Made by a program: the position numbers and the translations under genes. Below, piece after piece: positions 8,496 through 16,700 of a stretch of 64,000 nucleotides of DNA; positions within the stretch are counted from its first letter, which is position 1; the number at the start of each line of letters is the position of its first letter. The stretch comes from Agrobacterium genomosp. 13 str. CFBP 6927 (lineage in GTDB: Bacteria; Pseudomonadota; Alphaproteobacteria; Rhizobiales; Rhizobiaceae). The stretch is from contig LT009756.1 in the NCBI GenBank assembly GCA_900012615.1, positions 2,611,466-2,675,465 of the forward strand. The letters are read 5' to 3'. The notes under the pieces are model-generated. The model saw nothing but the letters and a program-made list of their open reading frames with translations. It was not told the origin of the DNA and did no database searches.

Positions 8496-8540
8496 GCATG
8501 TCGCCCGAAAGCGCGCAGCGGTTTCGGGAGAACGGCATGC
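8496..8540. repeat. Rhizobial palindromic intergenic repeat (RIME-like) upstream of dxr
   Basis: The segment from GCATGTCGCCCGAAAG to TTTCGGGAGAACGGCATGC is an imperfect 45-bp palindrome with GCATG/CATGC ends and a GCGCAGCGG core. I recall the same pattern (GCATGTCG, then AAA, GTGTGCAGCGGTTTT, then GACATGC) as a high-copy intergenic element in Rhizobiaceae genomes. Only one clear copy is in this window, so repetitiveness cannot be shown here. Confidence 0.6.
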
Positions 8541-8579
8541 GCCAAAAGGTGCAAACCGCAAACGACCGACGGACTGAAG

Positions 8580-9773
8580 ATGACGACTGCCAGTGAAACG
8601 CCACGCAAACTGACGATATTGGGCTCGACGGGTTCGATCGGTACGAACACGCTGGATGTCGTGCGTCAGCTGGGTGGGCGTGGCCAATTCGAGATCATGG
8701 CGCTCACCGGCGCGGGCAACATCGCGCTTCTGGCGGAACAGGCGCGCGAATTCGGCGCTGAGCTTGCGGTGACAGCCGAGGATGACAAATACGAAGCGCT
8801 TAAATCCGCCCTTGCCGGCACCGGCATCAAGGTTGCGGCGGGCAAATCCGGCCTCGAGGAAGCGGCCTCGATGGAAGCAGGCTGGGTGATGGCGGCGATT
8901 GCCGGAACACCTGGTCTCGCACCCACATTGACGGCCGCGCGGCGCGGCGCGGATATAGCGCTTGCCAACAAGGAGTGCCTCGTTTCGGCGGGCGATGTTT
9001 TCCTGCGCACGGTCAAACAGGGCGGCGGCAGACTGATCCCGGTCGACAGCGAACATAGCGCAATCTTCCAGTGCCTGACGGGCGATCACAAGCAGGCCGT
9101 GGAGCGCATCGTGCTGACCGCATCCGGCGGACCGTTCCGCACCTGGTCGCGTGAGCAGATGGCCAATGTCACGGCGGATATCGCACGCGCCCATCCCAAC
9201 TGGTCCATGGGGCTGAAGGTCTCCATCGGCAGCGCTTCGATGTTCAACAAGGGGCTGGAAATGATCGAGGCGAAATATCTCTTCGATCTCAGGCCCGATC
9301 AGGTCGAGGTGATCGTCCACCCGCAGTCGATCATCCATTCGATGGTGGGTTACACCGACGGCTCCTATATTGCCCAGCTCGGCTCCCCCGATATGCGCAC
9401 CGCCATCTCCTATGCTCTCACCTACCCTCAGCGCGGCAATCTGAATGTCGAGCGGCTGGATTTCGCAAAACTGGCGCGGCTGGATTTCGAAGCACCGGAT
9501 GAAGCCCGGTTTCCGGCGATCCGTCTGGCACGCACGGCGCTGGTGCGCGGCGGCCTGCAGGGTGCGGCCCTGAATGCAGCCGAAGAGACCGCTTTTCACG
9601 CCTTCGTCGAGGGCGGCATCGGATTTCTCGATATGGCCGACATCGTCGAAACGGTCATGGACCGCATGCATGACGGCCGATCCGCGGCCACGATTGAAGA
9701 TGTGTTCGCGGCGGATGAGGAAGCCCGAAGCCATGCGCTGGAATTGATCGCCACCAAAGAAAAGGCCGCGTAA
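8580..9773 (+). CDS. dxr: 1-deoxy-D-xylulose 5-phosphate reductoisomerase
   Basis: IspC/Dxr, 397 aa, the second step of the MEP isoprenoid pathway: it converts DXP to 2-C-methyl-D-erythritol 4-phosphate with NADPH. The N-terminus has the NADPH loop GSTGSIGTNTLDV. LANKECLVSAG, the metal-binding PVDSEHSAIFQCL, the flexible-loop LTASGGPFR and the substrate-site HPNWSMGLKVSIGSASMFNKG followed by VIVHPQSIIHSMV are all intact. Length is normal. It is transcribed alone, divergent from the PAP2 gene, and ends in an intrinsic terminator that includes its own stop codon. Confidence 0.96.
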   Translation: MTTASETPRKLTILGSTGSIGTNTLDVVRQLGGRGQFEIMALTGAGNIALLAEQAREFGAELAVTAEDDKYEALKSALAGTGIKVAAGKSGLEEAASMEAGWVMAAIAGTPGLAPTLTAARRGADIALANKECLVSAGDVFLRTVKQGGGRLIPVDSEHSAIFQCLTGDHKQAVERIVLTASGGPFRTWSREQMANVTADIARAHPNWSMGLKVSIGSASMFNKGLEMIEAKYLFDLRPDQVEVIVHPQSIIHSMVGYTDGSYIAQLGSPDMRTAISYALTYPQRGNLNVERLDFAKLARLDFEAPDEARFPAIRLARTALVRGGLQGAALNAAEETAFHAFVEGGIGFLDMADIVETVMDRMHDGRSAATIEDVFAADEEARSHALELIATKEKAA

Positions 9774-9793
9774 ACGCGGCCCGGTCTTCTTTT
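9764..9793 (+). terminator. Intrinsic terminator of dxr
   Basis: GGCCGCG (9764-9770), loop TAAA containing the dxr stop, CGCGGCC (9775-9781), followed by CGGTCTTCTTTT. It separates dxr from the convergent hemA. Confidence 0.75.
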
Positions 9794-9808
9794 ATTTAAA
9801 TCCCGGCT

Positions 9809-11026
9809 TCACGCCACCGCCCGCGCCAGCGCACAATGCGACCAGAGCTGGTGCAGCGCGCCGACCAGATGTTCGATATCGGCATCGCTATGCAGCGGCG
9901 TCGGTGTGATGCGCAGGCGCTCGGTCTTGCGCGGCACGGTCGGATAATTGATCGGCTGCACATAAACGCCGTGACTATCGAGCAGAATATCCGAAATCCA
10001 TTTGCACTTAGCGGCATCGCCCACCATGACCGGCACGATGTGGCTTGGATTGTCCATGTGTGGAATGCCGCGTGCATCGAGAAGACCGCGCAGCTTGCGC
10101 ACCCGGTCCTGATGGCGCGCGCGTTCGAAGGGGCTTGCCTTCAGATGCTGGATCGAGGCAATCGCGCCAGCGGCAAGCGACGGCGGCAGGGCCGTCGTGA
10201 AGATGAAACCGGAGGCGAAAGAACGGATGAAGTCGCAGACCGCCGTGGAGCCGGTAATATAACCGCCCATCACGCCGAAGGCCTTGCCAAGCGTTCCCTC
10301 GATGATCGTCAGGCGATCCATGAGACCTTCGCGCTCTGCAATGCCGCCGCCGCGCGGCCCATACATGCCGACAGCGTGGACCTCATCCAGATAGGTCATG
10401 GCGCCATATCGATCGGCGAGATCGCAGATTTCCTTGATCGGCGCGATATCGCCATCCATCGAGTAGACGGATTCAAAGGCGATGAGCTTCGGCGCGTTCG
10501 GATCAGCGGCTTTAAGCTTCGCCTCGAGATCTTCGAGATCATTGTGCTTCCAGATCACCCGTTCACAACGGCCGTAACGGATACCCTCGATCATCGAAGC
10601 ATGGTTGAGCGCATCCGAGAAAATGATCAGGCCCGGAATTTTCTGGCCGAGCGTTCCGAGGGTCGCCCAGTTGGAGACATAACCCGAGGTGAAGATCAGC
10701 GCCGATTCCTTGCCGTGCAGATCGGCAAGTTCCTGTTCAAGAAGGACGTGGTAATGGTTGGTGCCAGAAATATTCCGGGTGCCTCCCGCACCCGCGCCAC
10801 AGTGATCGATGGCGGCCTTCATGGCTTCGATGACTTTCGGGTTCTGGCCCATGCCGAGATAGTCGTTCGAACACCAGACGGTGACGTCCTTGCGCTCGCC
10901 ATTGGCGTTGTACCGTGTCGCACGGGGAAAATTGCCCTGCTGGCGCTCGATATCCGCAAAAACGCGATAGCGTCCCTCAGAATGCAGGCTTTGCAGTTCC
11001 GCCGTGAAAAATGCCTCGAAGTCCAT
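9809..11026 (-). CDS. hemA: 5-aminolevulinate synthase
   Basis: PLP enzyme of the C4 (Shemin) pathway: glycine plus succinyl-CoA gives 5-aminolevulinate, the first committed heme precursor in alphaproteobacteria. The 405-aa protein starts [20 protein letters not shown], the usual family N-terminus. The start at 11024-11026 is preceded by CTGGAG; an extension to 11080 is in frame but unlike the family. Visible motifs are [13 protein letters not shown], the cofactor Asp in YLDEVHAVG, and the Schiff-base Lys in [13 protein letters not shown]. Succinyl-CoA would come from the sucAB-lpdA genes in this window. An FNR/FixK-type box lies about 150 bp upstream, suggesting induction under low oxygen. 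Confidence 0.96.
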   Translation of the reverse strand: MDFEAFFTAELQSLHSEGRYRVFADIERQQGNFPRATRYNANGERKDVTVWCSNDYLGMGQNPKVIEAMKAAIDHCGAGAGGTRNISGTNHYHVLLEQELADLHGKESALIFTSGYVSNWATLGTLGQKIPGLIIFSDALNHASMIEGIRYGRCERVIWKHNDLEDLEAKLKAADPNAPKLIAFESVYSMDGDIAPIKEICDLADRYGAMTYLDEVHAVGMYGPRGGGIAEREGLMDRLTIIEGTLGKAFGVMGGYITGSTAVCDFIRSFASGFIFTTALPPSLAAGAIASIQHLKASPFERARHQDRVRKLRGLLDARGIPHMDNPSHIVPVMVGDAAKCKWISDILLDSHGVYVQPINYPTVPRKTERLRITPTPLHSDADIEHLVGALHQLWSHCALARAVA

Positions 11027-11175
11027 GCCATGCTCCAGAATTGACCAGATCGTTTTCTGCCCCGACACCGGGGCCGTCAACCCTTGCGGGTCACTTTAAC
11101 CGCGTCTGCGTCAATTCGCCGTTGTTTTGAACCATTCCAATAAACCGTTTATAGATGCCGATGAAAAGTACAAAA

Positions 11176-11189
11176 TTGATTCACATCAA
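11176..11189. promoter_or_regulatory. FNR/FixK-type operator upstream of hemA
   Basis: TTGATTCACATCAA matches the anaerobox consensus TTGAT-N4-ATCAA exactly. It lies about 150 bp upstream of the hemA ATG and about 210 bp upstream of the lipoprotein gene. Oxygen control of hemA by FixK/FnrN proteins is known in other rhizobia, so FnrN-type activation of hemA is the likeliest reading. Confidence 0.75.
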
Positions 11190-11305
11190 AAAACCACGAA
11201 ATTTGGAACCTTTTTCGCAACGCGCCGTTGTTTGGGACGCAATCGATTTACGCTCGGGAGGAATGCCTGAACTGGAGGCTTCCCTAAACGACATCGAATT
11301 GTTAG

Positions 11306-11344
11306 TTATCTGTGGCGGTCGGAGGTAGCAGTCGCCGCAGATAA
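11306..11344 (+). promoter_or_regulatory. Strong hairpin in the 5' leader of the small lipoprotein gene
   Basis: TTATCTGTGGCG (11306-11317) pairs with CGCCGCAGATAA (11333-11344): 12 pairs including one G-U wobble, around a 15-nt loop containing GGAGG. A second, weaker hairpin lies upstream at 11256-11284 (GGGA..GCCT / AGGC.TCCC). They end about 50 nt before the lipoprotein ATG and could be a structured leader or a small RNA. Confidence 0.45.
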
Positions 11345-11397
11345 ATATGGGACGCCTACCGAGCCGAAGAGCTCATTGTAACGTTGGAGAGAGTTTC

Positions 11398-11649
11398 ATG
11401 AAAAAGGCAATCATATTTGCGCTCGTCGGCCTGTCGCTCGCAAGCTGCACGCAGACGGAAAAGGGCGCTTCGATCGGCGCCGTTTCCGGCGCTGTTATTG
11501 GTGGCGCCATTACGGGTAACGTTCGCGGCGCAGCAGTTGGCGCAGCAATCGGCGGCGTAGGTGGCGCGTTGATCGGCAATGCTTCCGAGCCGGGCTATTG
11601 CTACTATCGCGACCAGTACGGTCAGCGTTACACGGCGCGTTGCCGTTAA
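11398..11649 (+). CDS. Small glycine-zipper outer-membrane lipoprotein
   Basis: An 83-aa lipoprotein starting at the ATG at 11398, preceded by GGAGAGAG. The signal peptide MKKAIIFALVGLSLASC ends in the lipobox LASC, with lipidated Cys at residue 17. The mature part is a glycine zipper (SIGAVSGAVIGGAITG and GAAVGAAIGGVGGALIG), followed by a short Tyr/Cys-rich tail. Such 17-kDa-antigen or SlyB-like lipoproteins are envelope components of uncertain function. It is monocistronic, with a structured leader and its own terminator. An upstream ATG at 11347 is excluded because it would bury the signal peptide. Confidence 0.88.
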   Translation: MKKAIIFALVGLSLASCTQTEKGASIGAVSGAVIGGAITGNVRGAAVGAAIGGVGGALIGNASEPGYCYYRDQYGQRYTARCR

Positions 11650-11675
11650 TCGCACCGCGAAATACCGTTGCACAG

Positions 11676-11701
11676 AAGCCCCGGTCACCCGGGGCTTTTT
11701 G
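11676..11701 (+). terminator. Intrinsic terminator of the small lipoprotein gene
   Basis: AAGCCCCGG (11676-11684), loop TCAC, CCGGGGCTT (11689-11697), followed by TTT. A 9-bp perfect stem with a U-tract, 26 bp after the lipoprotein stop. Confidence 0.9.
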
Positions 11702-11824
11702 CGTTTAGGGCGGCAAAACACCAGTCGAAGGGTCCTCAAGGCCGTTTATTTATGATTAAATTGCAATGTTAACGGACAGGAAACGGGTTAGGGCGACAAT
11801 AAATGCTCAACCATAAAGCAGCTT

Positions 11825-13750
11825 ATGCGAAGAACACGAACTAACCCGAAGACAGGTATTGCGTATCGGAAGGCTGGCACCGCGCTTGCGGTCGCTGTCA
11901 CGTTCGCCCTGTATCCGGCGTTTACCCGTGACGCCTTTGCCTTCAAACTGTTCGGCATGCGCCTCTGGGGTTCGGAAGAACCGGAGGTTGAGGTTATCAA
12001 CCCGGTCAAATATGCCGTCACGCTCAATGCCCCCGAAGCCGACAAATCGCTGAAGGGCAGCCTCGAAAACAGCTCCCTTCTTCTGGCCGACAAGGACAAA
12101 CCCGCCTCGGGTGACCTTGGCCTTCTGATAAAGGCGAGAGACGACAGGGACAGGCTGATCGCGGCGCTTTATGAAAACGCCCGTTATGGCGGTATCGTCA
12201 ATGTCACCGTCGCTGGCAAGGATGTGGACGCTCTGCCGCCCAATCCGGTATTCGATCACAGCGCACCCGTGCCTGTGGTCATAACGGTGACGCCTGGTCC
12301 CAAATTCACGCTCGGCAGCGTCCGCCTCGAAGGCGATGTGACGGGCCGCAACCTTGAGGAATACGGCCTCATCACCGGCGGCGATGCCGGGTCTCTGGCA
12401 ATCATCCGCGCCGGCAACAAGCTCATTGATGATCTAAAGGCCGAAGGTCGCCCGCTTGCCAAGCTGACGAAACGCGAGGCGGTCGCAAACCACGCGACGA
12501 ACACGGTCGACATTACCATGGCAGCCGAAGGCGGGCCTGTTGCCCCCCTCGGAGAGGTGACCGTCACCGGTGAAAAAACCGTCGATGGGGACTTCATCCG
12601 TCGTTATTCGCGCCTCAATGGCGGCGAGCCCTATTCGCCGGAAAAGCTGCGCAAGGCCGCAGACCGGCTGCGCCAGCTCGGAGTCTTTTCCAGCCTGACG
12701 ATCAAGGAAGCAGGAACGCTTTCGCGCGACGGCTCCATTCCGCTCACCATCGAGGTGTCGGAGGGCAAGCACCGCTATTTCGGCGTCGGCGCCCAATATT
12801 CCACCACCGAAGGCATTGGCCTCCAGGGTTATTGGGGCCACAGGAACCTGTTCGGGCAGGCGGAATCGCTGCGCATCGAAGGCTCGGTTTCGCGCATCGC
12901 CGAAGCATCCAGCGTCGAAGGCATGGATTATTCGGCGGGCATCACCTTCACCAAGCCCGGCATGTTCAATCCGCGCACCACCTTCAAGACCAGCCTGATC
13001 GCCAAGACCGAACATCCCGATACCTATGAGGCGAAGACGCTGACGGGAACGGCCGGTTTCAGCTATGAGCTGAACGATACCGACACCGCCGCCGCCGGTC
13101 TCGAGGTGCAATGGGCCGATACCGAAGACGCATTCGGCAAGAATGAATATCTGACCACCTCCATACCGCTGGAATTTGTGCGCGATACCCGCGACGACAA
13201 GCTCAACCCCACCGAAGGCTTCCGTGCCTCCCTGGCCGCCAAGCCAAGCTATGAGGCGCTGAACGGCACGTTTTTCTCCTCTTTCGAAGGCTCCATTTCG
13301 GGCTACAAGGGGCTTGGCGCCGAGGACCGGCTGATCATGGCCGGAAAACTCTCAGGCGGCGTGCTGGTCGGCGGCAGCGACCTGCAGGACATACCGACGA
13401 CCCGGCGCTTCTATGCCGGCGGCGGCGGATCGGTGCGCGGCTACAGCTATCAGGAAATATCGCCCTATAATGCAGCTGGTGATGCAACCGGCGGCCGCTC
13501 TTATGTGGTAGGTTCCGTTGAGGCCCGCATCAAGGTCACCGATACGATCGGCATCGTGCCTTTCATCGATGCCGGCGTGGTTTCGGATGAAGTGACCCCG
13601 GATTTTTCCGATATCCGGGCTGGCGCCGGTATCGGTCTGCGTTACGCGACGCCCTTCGGGCCTCTGCGTCTCGATGTCGCCATGCCGCTTGATAAATATG
13701 ATGGTGGCAACAATTTCGGCATTTATGCCGGCATCGGCCAGTCATTTTAA
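11825..13750 (+). CDS. tamA: TamA-type Omp85 outer-membrane protein (translocation and assembly module)
   Basis: Outer-membrane Omp85-family protein, 641 aa. A signal peptide covers about residues 1-39 (basic start, then TALAVAVTFALYPA, cleavage near DAFA). POTRA-type domains follow over about residues 130-330 (for example FTLGSVRLEGDV and LGEVTVTGEKTVDGDFIRRY), then a C-terminal beta barrel with the Omp85 signature VRGYSYQEISPYN and the terminal strand IYAGIGQSF. With only about three POTRAs and TamB directly downstream (45 bp), this is TamA rather than the essential BamA. The pair links the inner membrane to the outer membrane and is implicated in outer-membrane protein insertion and lipid homeostasis. 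Confidence 0.92.
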   Translation: MRRTRTNPKTGIAYRKAGTALAVAVTFALYPAFTRDAFAFKLFGMRLWGSEEPEVEVINPVKYAVTLNAPEADKSLKGSLENSSLLLADKDKPASGDLGLLIKARDDRDRLIAALYENARYGGIVNVTVAGKDVDALPPNPVFDHSAPVPVVITVTPGPKFTLGSVRLEGDVTGRNLEEYGLITGGDAGSLAIIRAGNKLIDDLKAEGRPLAKLTKREAVANHATNTVDITMAAEGGPVAPLGEVTVTGEKTVDGDFIRRYSRLNGGEPYSPEKLRKAADRLRQLGVFSSLTIKEAGTLSRDGSIPLTIEVSEGKHRYFGVGAQYSTTEGIGLQGYWGHRNLFGQAESLRIEGSVSRIAEASSVEGMDYSAGITFTKPGMFNPRTTFKTSLIAKTEHPDTYEAKTLTGTAGFSYELNDTDTAAAGLEVQWADTEDAFGKNEYLTTSIPLEFVRDTRDDKLNPTEGFRASLAAKPSYEALNGTFFSSFEGSISGYKGLGAEDRLIMAGKLSGGVLVGGSDLQDIPTTRRFYAGGGGSVRGYSYQEISPYNAAGDATGGRSYVVGSVEARIKVTDTIGIVPFIDAGVVSDEVTPDFSDIRAGAGIGLRYATPFGPLRLDVAMPLDKYDGGNNFGIYAGIGQSF

Positions 13751-13795
13751 ACGCCGCTGTCGAACACCCTTGTAACAGAGTGTAGATTACCTTTG

Positions 13796-16700
13796 ATGAG
13801 AACGTTGATTCGATTGCTGAAATGGCTGGGCTACGTCGCTTTGTGCGGCGTTGTGCTGGCGTTGCTTGTGGTTCTGTTCGTCGGTTTTACACCGATGGGT
13901 GCCAGAATTGCCGCAAAACAGATTTCATCGCTCGTATCCACGCCCGATCAGACGATTGAAATATCCCCACCCAGCGGTCTTTTGACTGGCCGCCTGCGGC
14001 TCGACAACGTCACCCTCTCGGACCGGCAGGGAGCCTATGCCCGCGTAAACCAGATTGCCGTCGACTGGTCGCCGCTCTCGCTGCTTGCCGGCACCTTCCA
14101 TGCTGACCGTGTGTCGGCCGGATCGATCGATGTCGAGCGTAAGCCGCTTCCCGCACAGGAAACAGCGACGAAAAGCGCCGGCAATTCCTCGCTGCCAATC
14201 GAAATCGCCATCGATAATTTCAGCTTTCCCGATATCGGCCTCGGGCAGTCGCTCCTCGGCCGCCCCTTCGACCTGACGGCCGAAGGCAATCTGAAGGCGG
14301 CGCAGGACGATATGCGGCTGTCGCTCACGGCCAACCGGCTGAATGCTCCCAATGCCTCCGTCAATGCGGATGTCGCATTTCTTCCGAATGAAAATGTGCT
14401 GAAGCTGAAAGCGGAGATGAAAGAGCCGGAGGGCGGGCTTCTCGCCACGCTGCTTTCGCTTCCCGGTACGCCAGCCGTGGCTATCGACGTGAACGGCGAA
14501 GGGCCGCTTTCCGACTGGACCGGCACCTTGCGCGGCAATGTCGCAGGCAACCAGATCCTCAATGTCACGGGTCGCCATCTTCTTGCCGACGACGGCACAC
14601 GCCGCATCGAGATTGCCGGCGGCGGCCAGCCGGATCTGCTTCTGCCCCCTGCCTTCCGCCAGCTTTTTGCCGGCGAGACGAAACTCGATGCGAACGCTAC
14701 CCTATCGCCGCAGAACCGCATCGAAATCGGCAGCAGCACGCTGGAAACCGGCACCCTGCTGCTGACGGCCTCCGGCATCGTCGATCCAAACGGTCAGAAC
14801 GATCTTAGTGCGAACCTGATCGGCACAGCGGGTCCGGTCGATTTTCGCTGGCCGCTTAACAATGGCGAGGTTCAGGCCCTTATCAACGGTCTTGATCTTT
14901 CGCTGAAAGGCAACGCCGATGCCGCACATCTCAAGACCACGGCGTCATTGCGCAGCCTTTCTTTGCCGCAAGGCAAGCTTGACGATATCAAGCTGACGGC
15001 GGAAAGCACCGATCTCAATATTGCCAACCAGAGCGGCACTATCCAGACCGTCCTTTCCGTCGCGCAATCGTCTTTCGTCAGCCCGGATATCGACCGGCTG
15101 GTGCGCGCACCCGTCACCGTCAAGGCGCCGCTCCGCCTCACTTCTTCCGCCATTGGCTTTGATGGCGCGACGCTGGAAAGTGCCAGCGTGGGTGGAACGC
15201 TGAACGGCAGTTTCGACCTCGCCAATAATCGCCTGACATCCAGCGTGCAGCTCTTCGCTTTGCCCGCCACCCTGCCGCCGGCGCTTGCCGAAAAATTCGA
15301 TACCACCATTGCTCTCCAGGGCAATATCGACCTGATCATTGGCGGGCGCACCAGCGTTCAGAACCTCGTGGTCAAATCAGGAACGATCGAAGCGGCCGGC
15401 GATGTCAGCCTCGAAAACGACGCGTTGAGTGCCAATCTGACAGGTAAATTTCCGGCGCTCGAAAAGCTGACGCCGCAGGCCAAAGGCGTTGCCGATTTTG
15501 CAATCGAAGCCAGCGGCGCGCTTGCCGCACCCGATTTCAATGTCACCTTGAGTTCCGAAAGTGCGATCCTTGCCGGACGAAAACTCGAAGCACTGAAGGT
15601 CAACGCCTCAGGCAAGGCCGATCCCAAAGCTCCACAGGCGAAACTGACGGCCAGCGGCAGCCTCGACCAGCAGAAAATTGACGCCAACGCCAATGTCGTG
15701 CAGACCGAAAACGGCACGGCGATCCCGGAATTTCACGTCGCGGTGGGCCGTAACATCTTGGACGGGCAGCTGCAATTCTCGCAGCAATTCCTCCCCTCCG
15801 GCAATCTTTCCTTCAACTTCCCCGATCTAGCCCTGCTGGCCGCACTGGCCGCGCAACAGGCGGAAGGCGATGTTGCCGGCGATATAGCGCTGAGCAATGC
15901 CAATGGCCGGATTGCCGCAACGATAAAGGCCAATGGCAACAGCATCCGTCAGGGTACGACGACGATCTCCAAACTCGCCGCCGATATCTCCATAGACGAC
16001 CTGCAGGCGCTTGCTATCAATGGCAAGGTCAGTGCCGATAGCGTTAATGCCGGCGCCGCCTCGATTTCCGGCCTGAACGCCACCATCGGCCATTCCGGCA
16101 CCACGACACAATTCGACGTCAACGGCCGTTACGACAATGCACCGCTGGTGGTGAAGGGCAGCGCCGATACCGGCGGAACGCCGATGACGGTGAGGCTCGA
16201 CGCCTTTTCCGCCGCTCCCAAGGGCATCGCCGTGCGGCTTGAAAAACCAAGCACCATTGCCATCCAGAATGGCACGGCGCGCATCTCCGATCTGACCATC
16301 ATAACCGGCGATGGACGCATTGAGGTCAACGGCACCGCCGGATCGGCGCTCGACATCAATGCCGATATCCGTTCGCTTCCCGCCAGTCTTGCAAACGCCT
16401 TTGCTGCCGGGCTGGATGCGGCAGGCAGCATATCCGGCACCGTCAGCGCCAAGGGGGCGGCATCCGACCCGTCGGTTGATTATAATCTGAACTGGGCGAA
16501 TGCCGAGGTCTCGCAGACCCGCGCCGCCGGGCTTGCAGCGCTTGGCATCAAGGCGAACGGCCGTTTCGCCGGCGGCACGCTGCAGATCGACACCAACGTG
16601 ACCGGCCAGGGCGGCATGGCGCTCTCGGGCGGCGGTTCTCTCGGCATCGCCGGCAATCGCCCGCTTTCGATGGCCTTTACCGGCAGGTTACCCTTCTCCG

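Larger units (their letters stand above)
11027..11397. promoter_or_regulatory. Intergenic region between hemA and the small lipoprotein gene
   Basis: This 371-bp gap carries the divergent promoters of hemA (minus) and the lipoprotein gene (plus). Next to hemA it has a perfect FNR box (11176-11189). Next to the lipoprotein it has two hairpins (11256-11284 and 11306-11344). No open frame in it looks coding. Confidence 0.6.

Noticed and set aside
11347-11397. Earlier ATG start for the small lipoprotein
   Set aside because: It would add 17 residues before a complete signal peptide and lipobox; GGAGAG lies directly before 11398.
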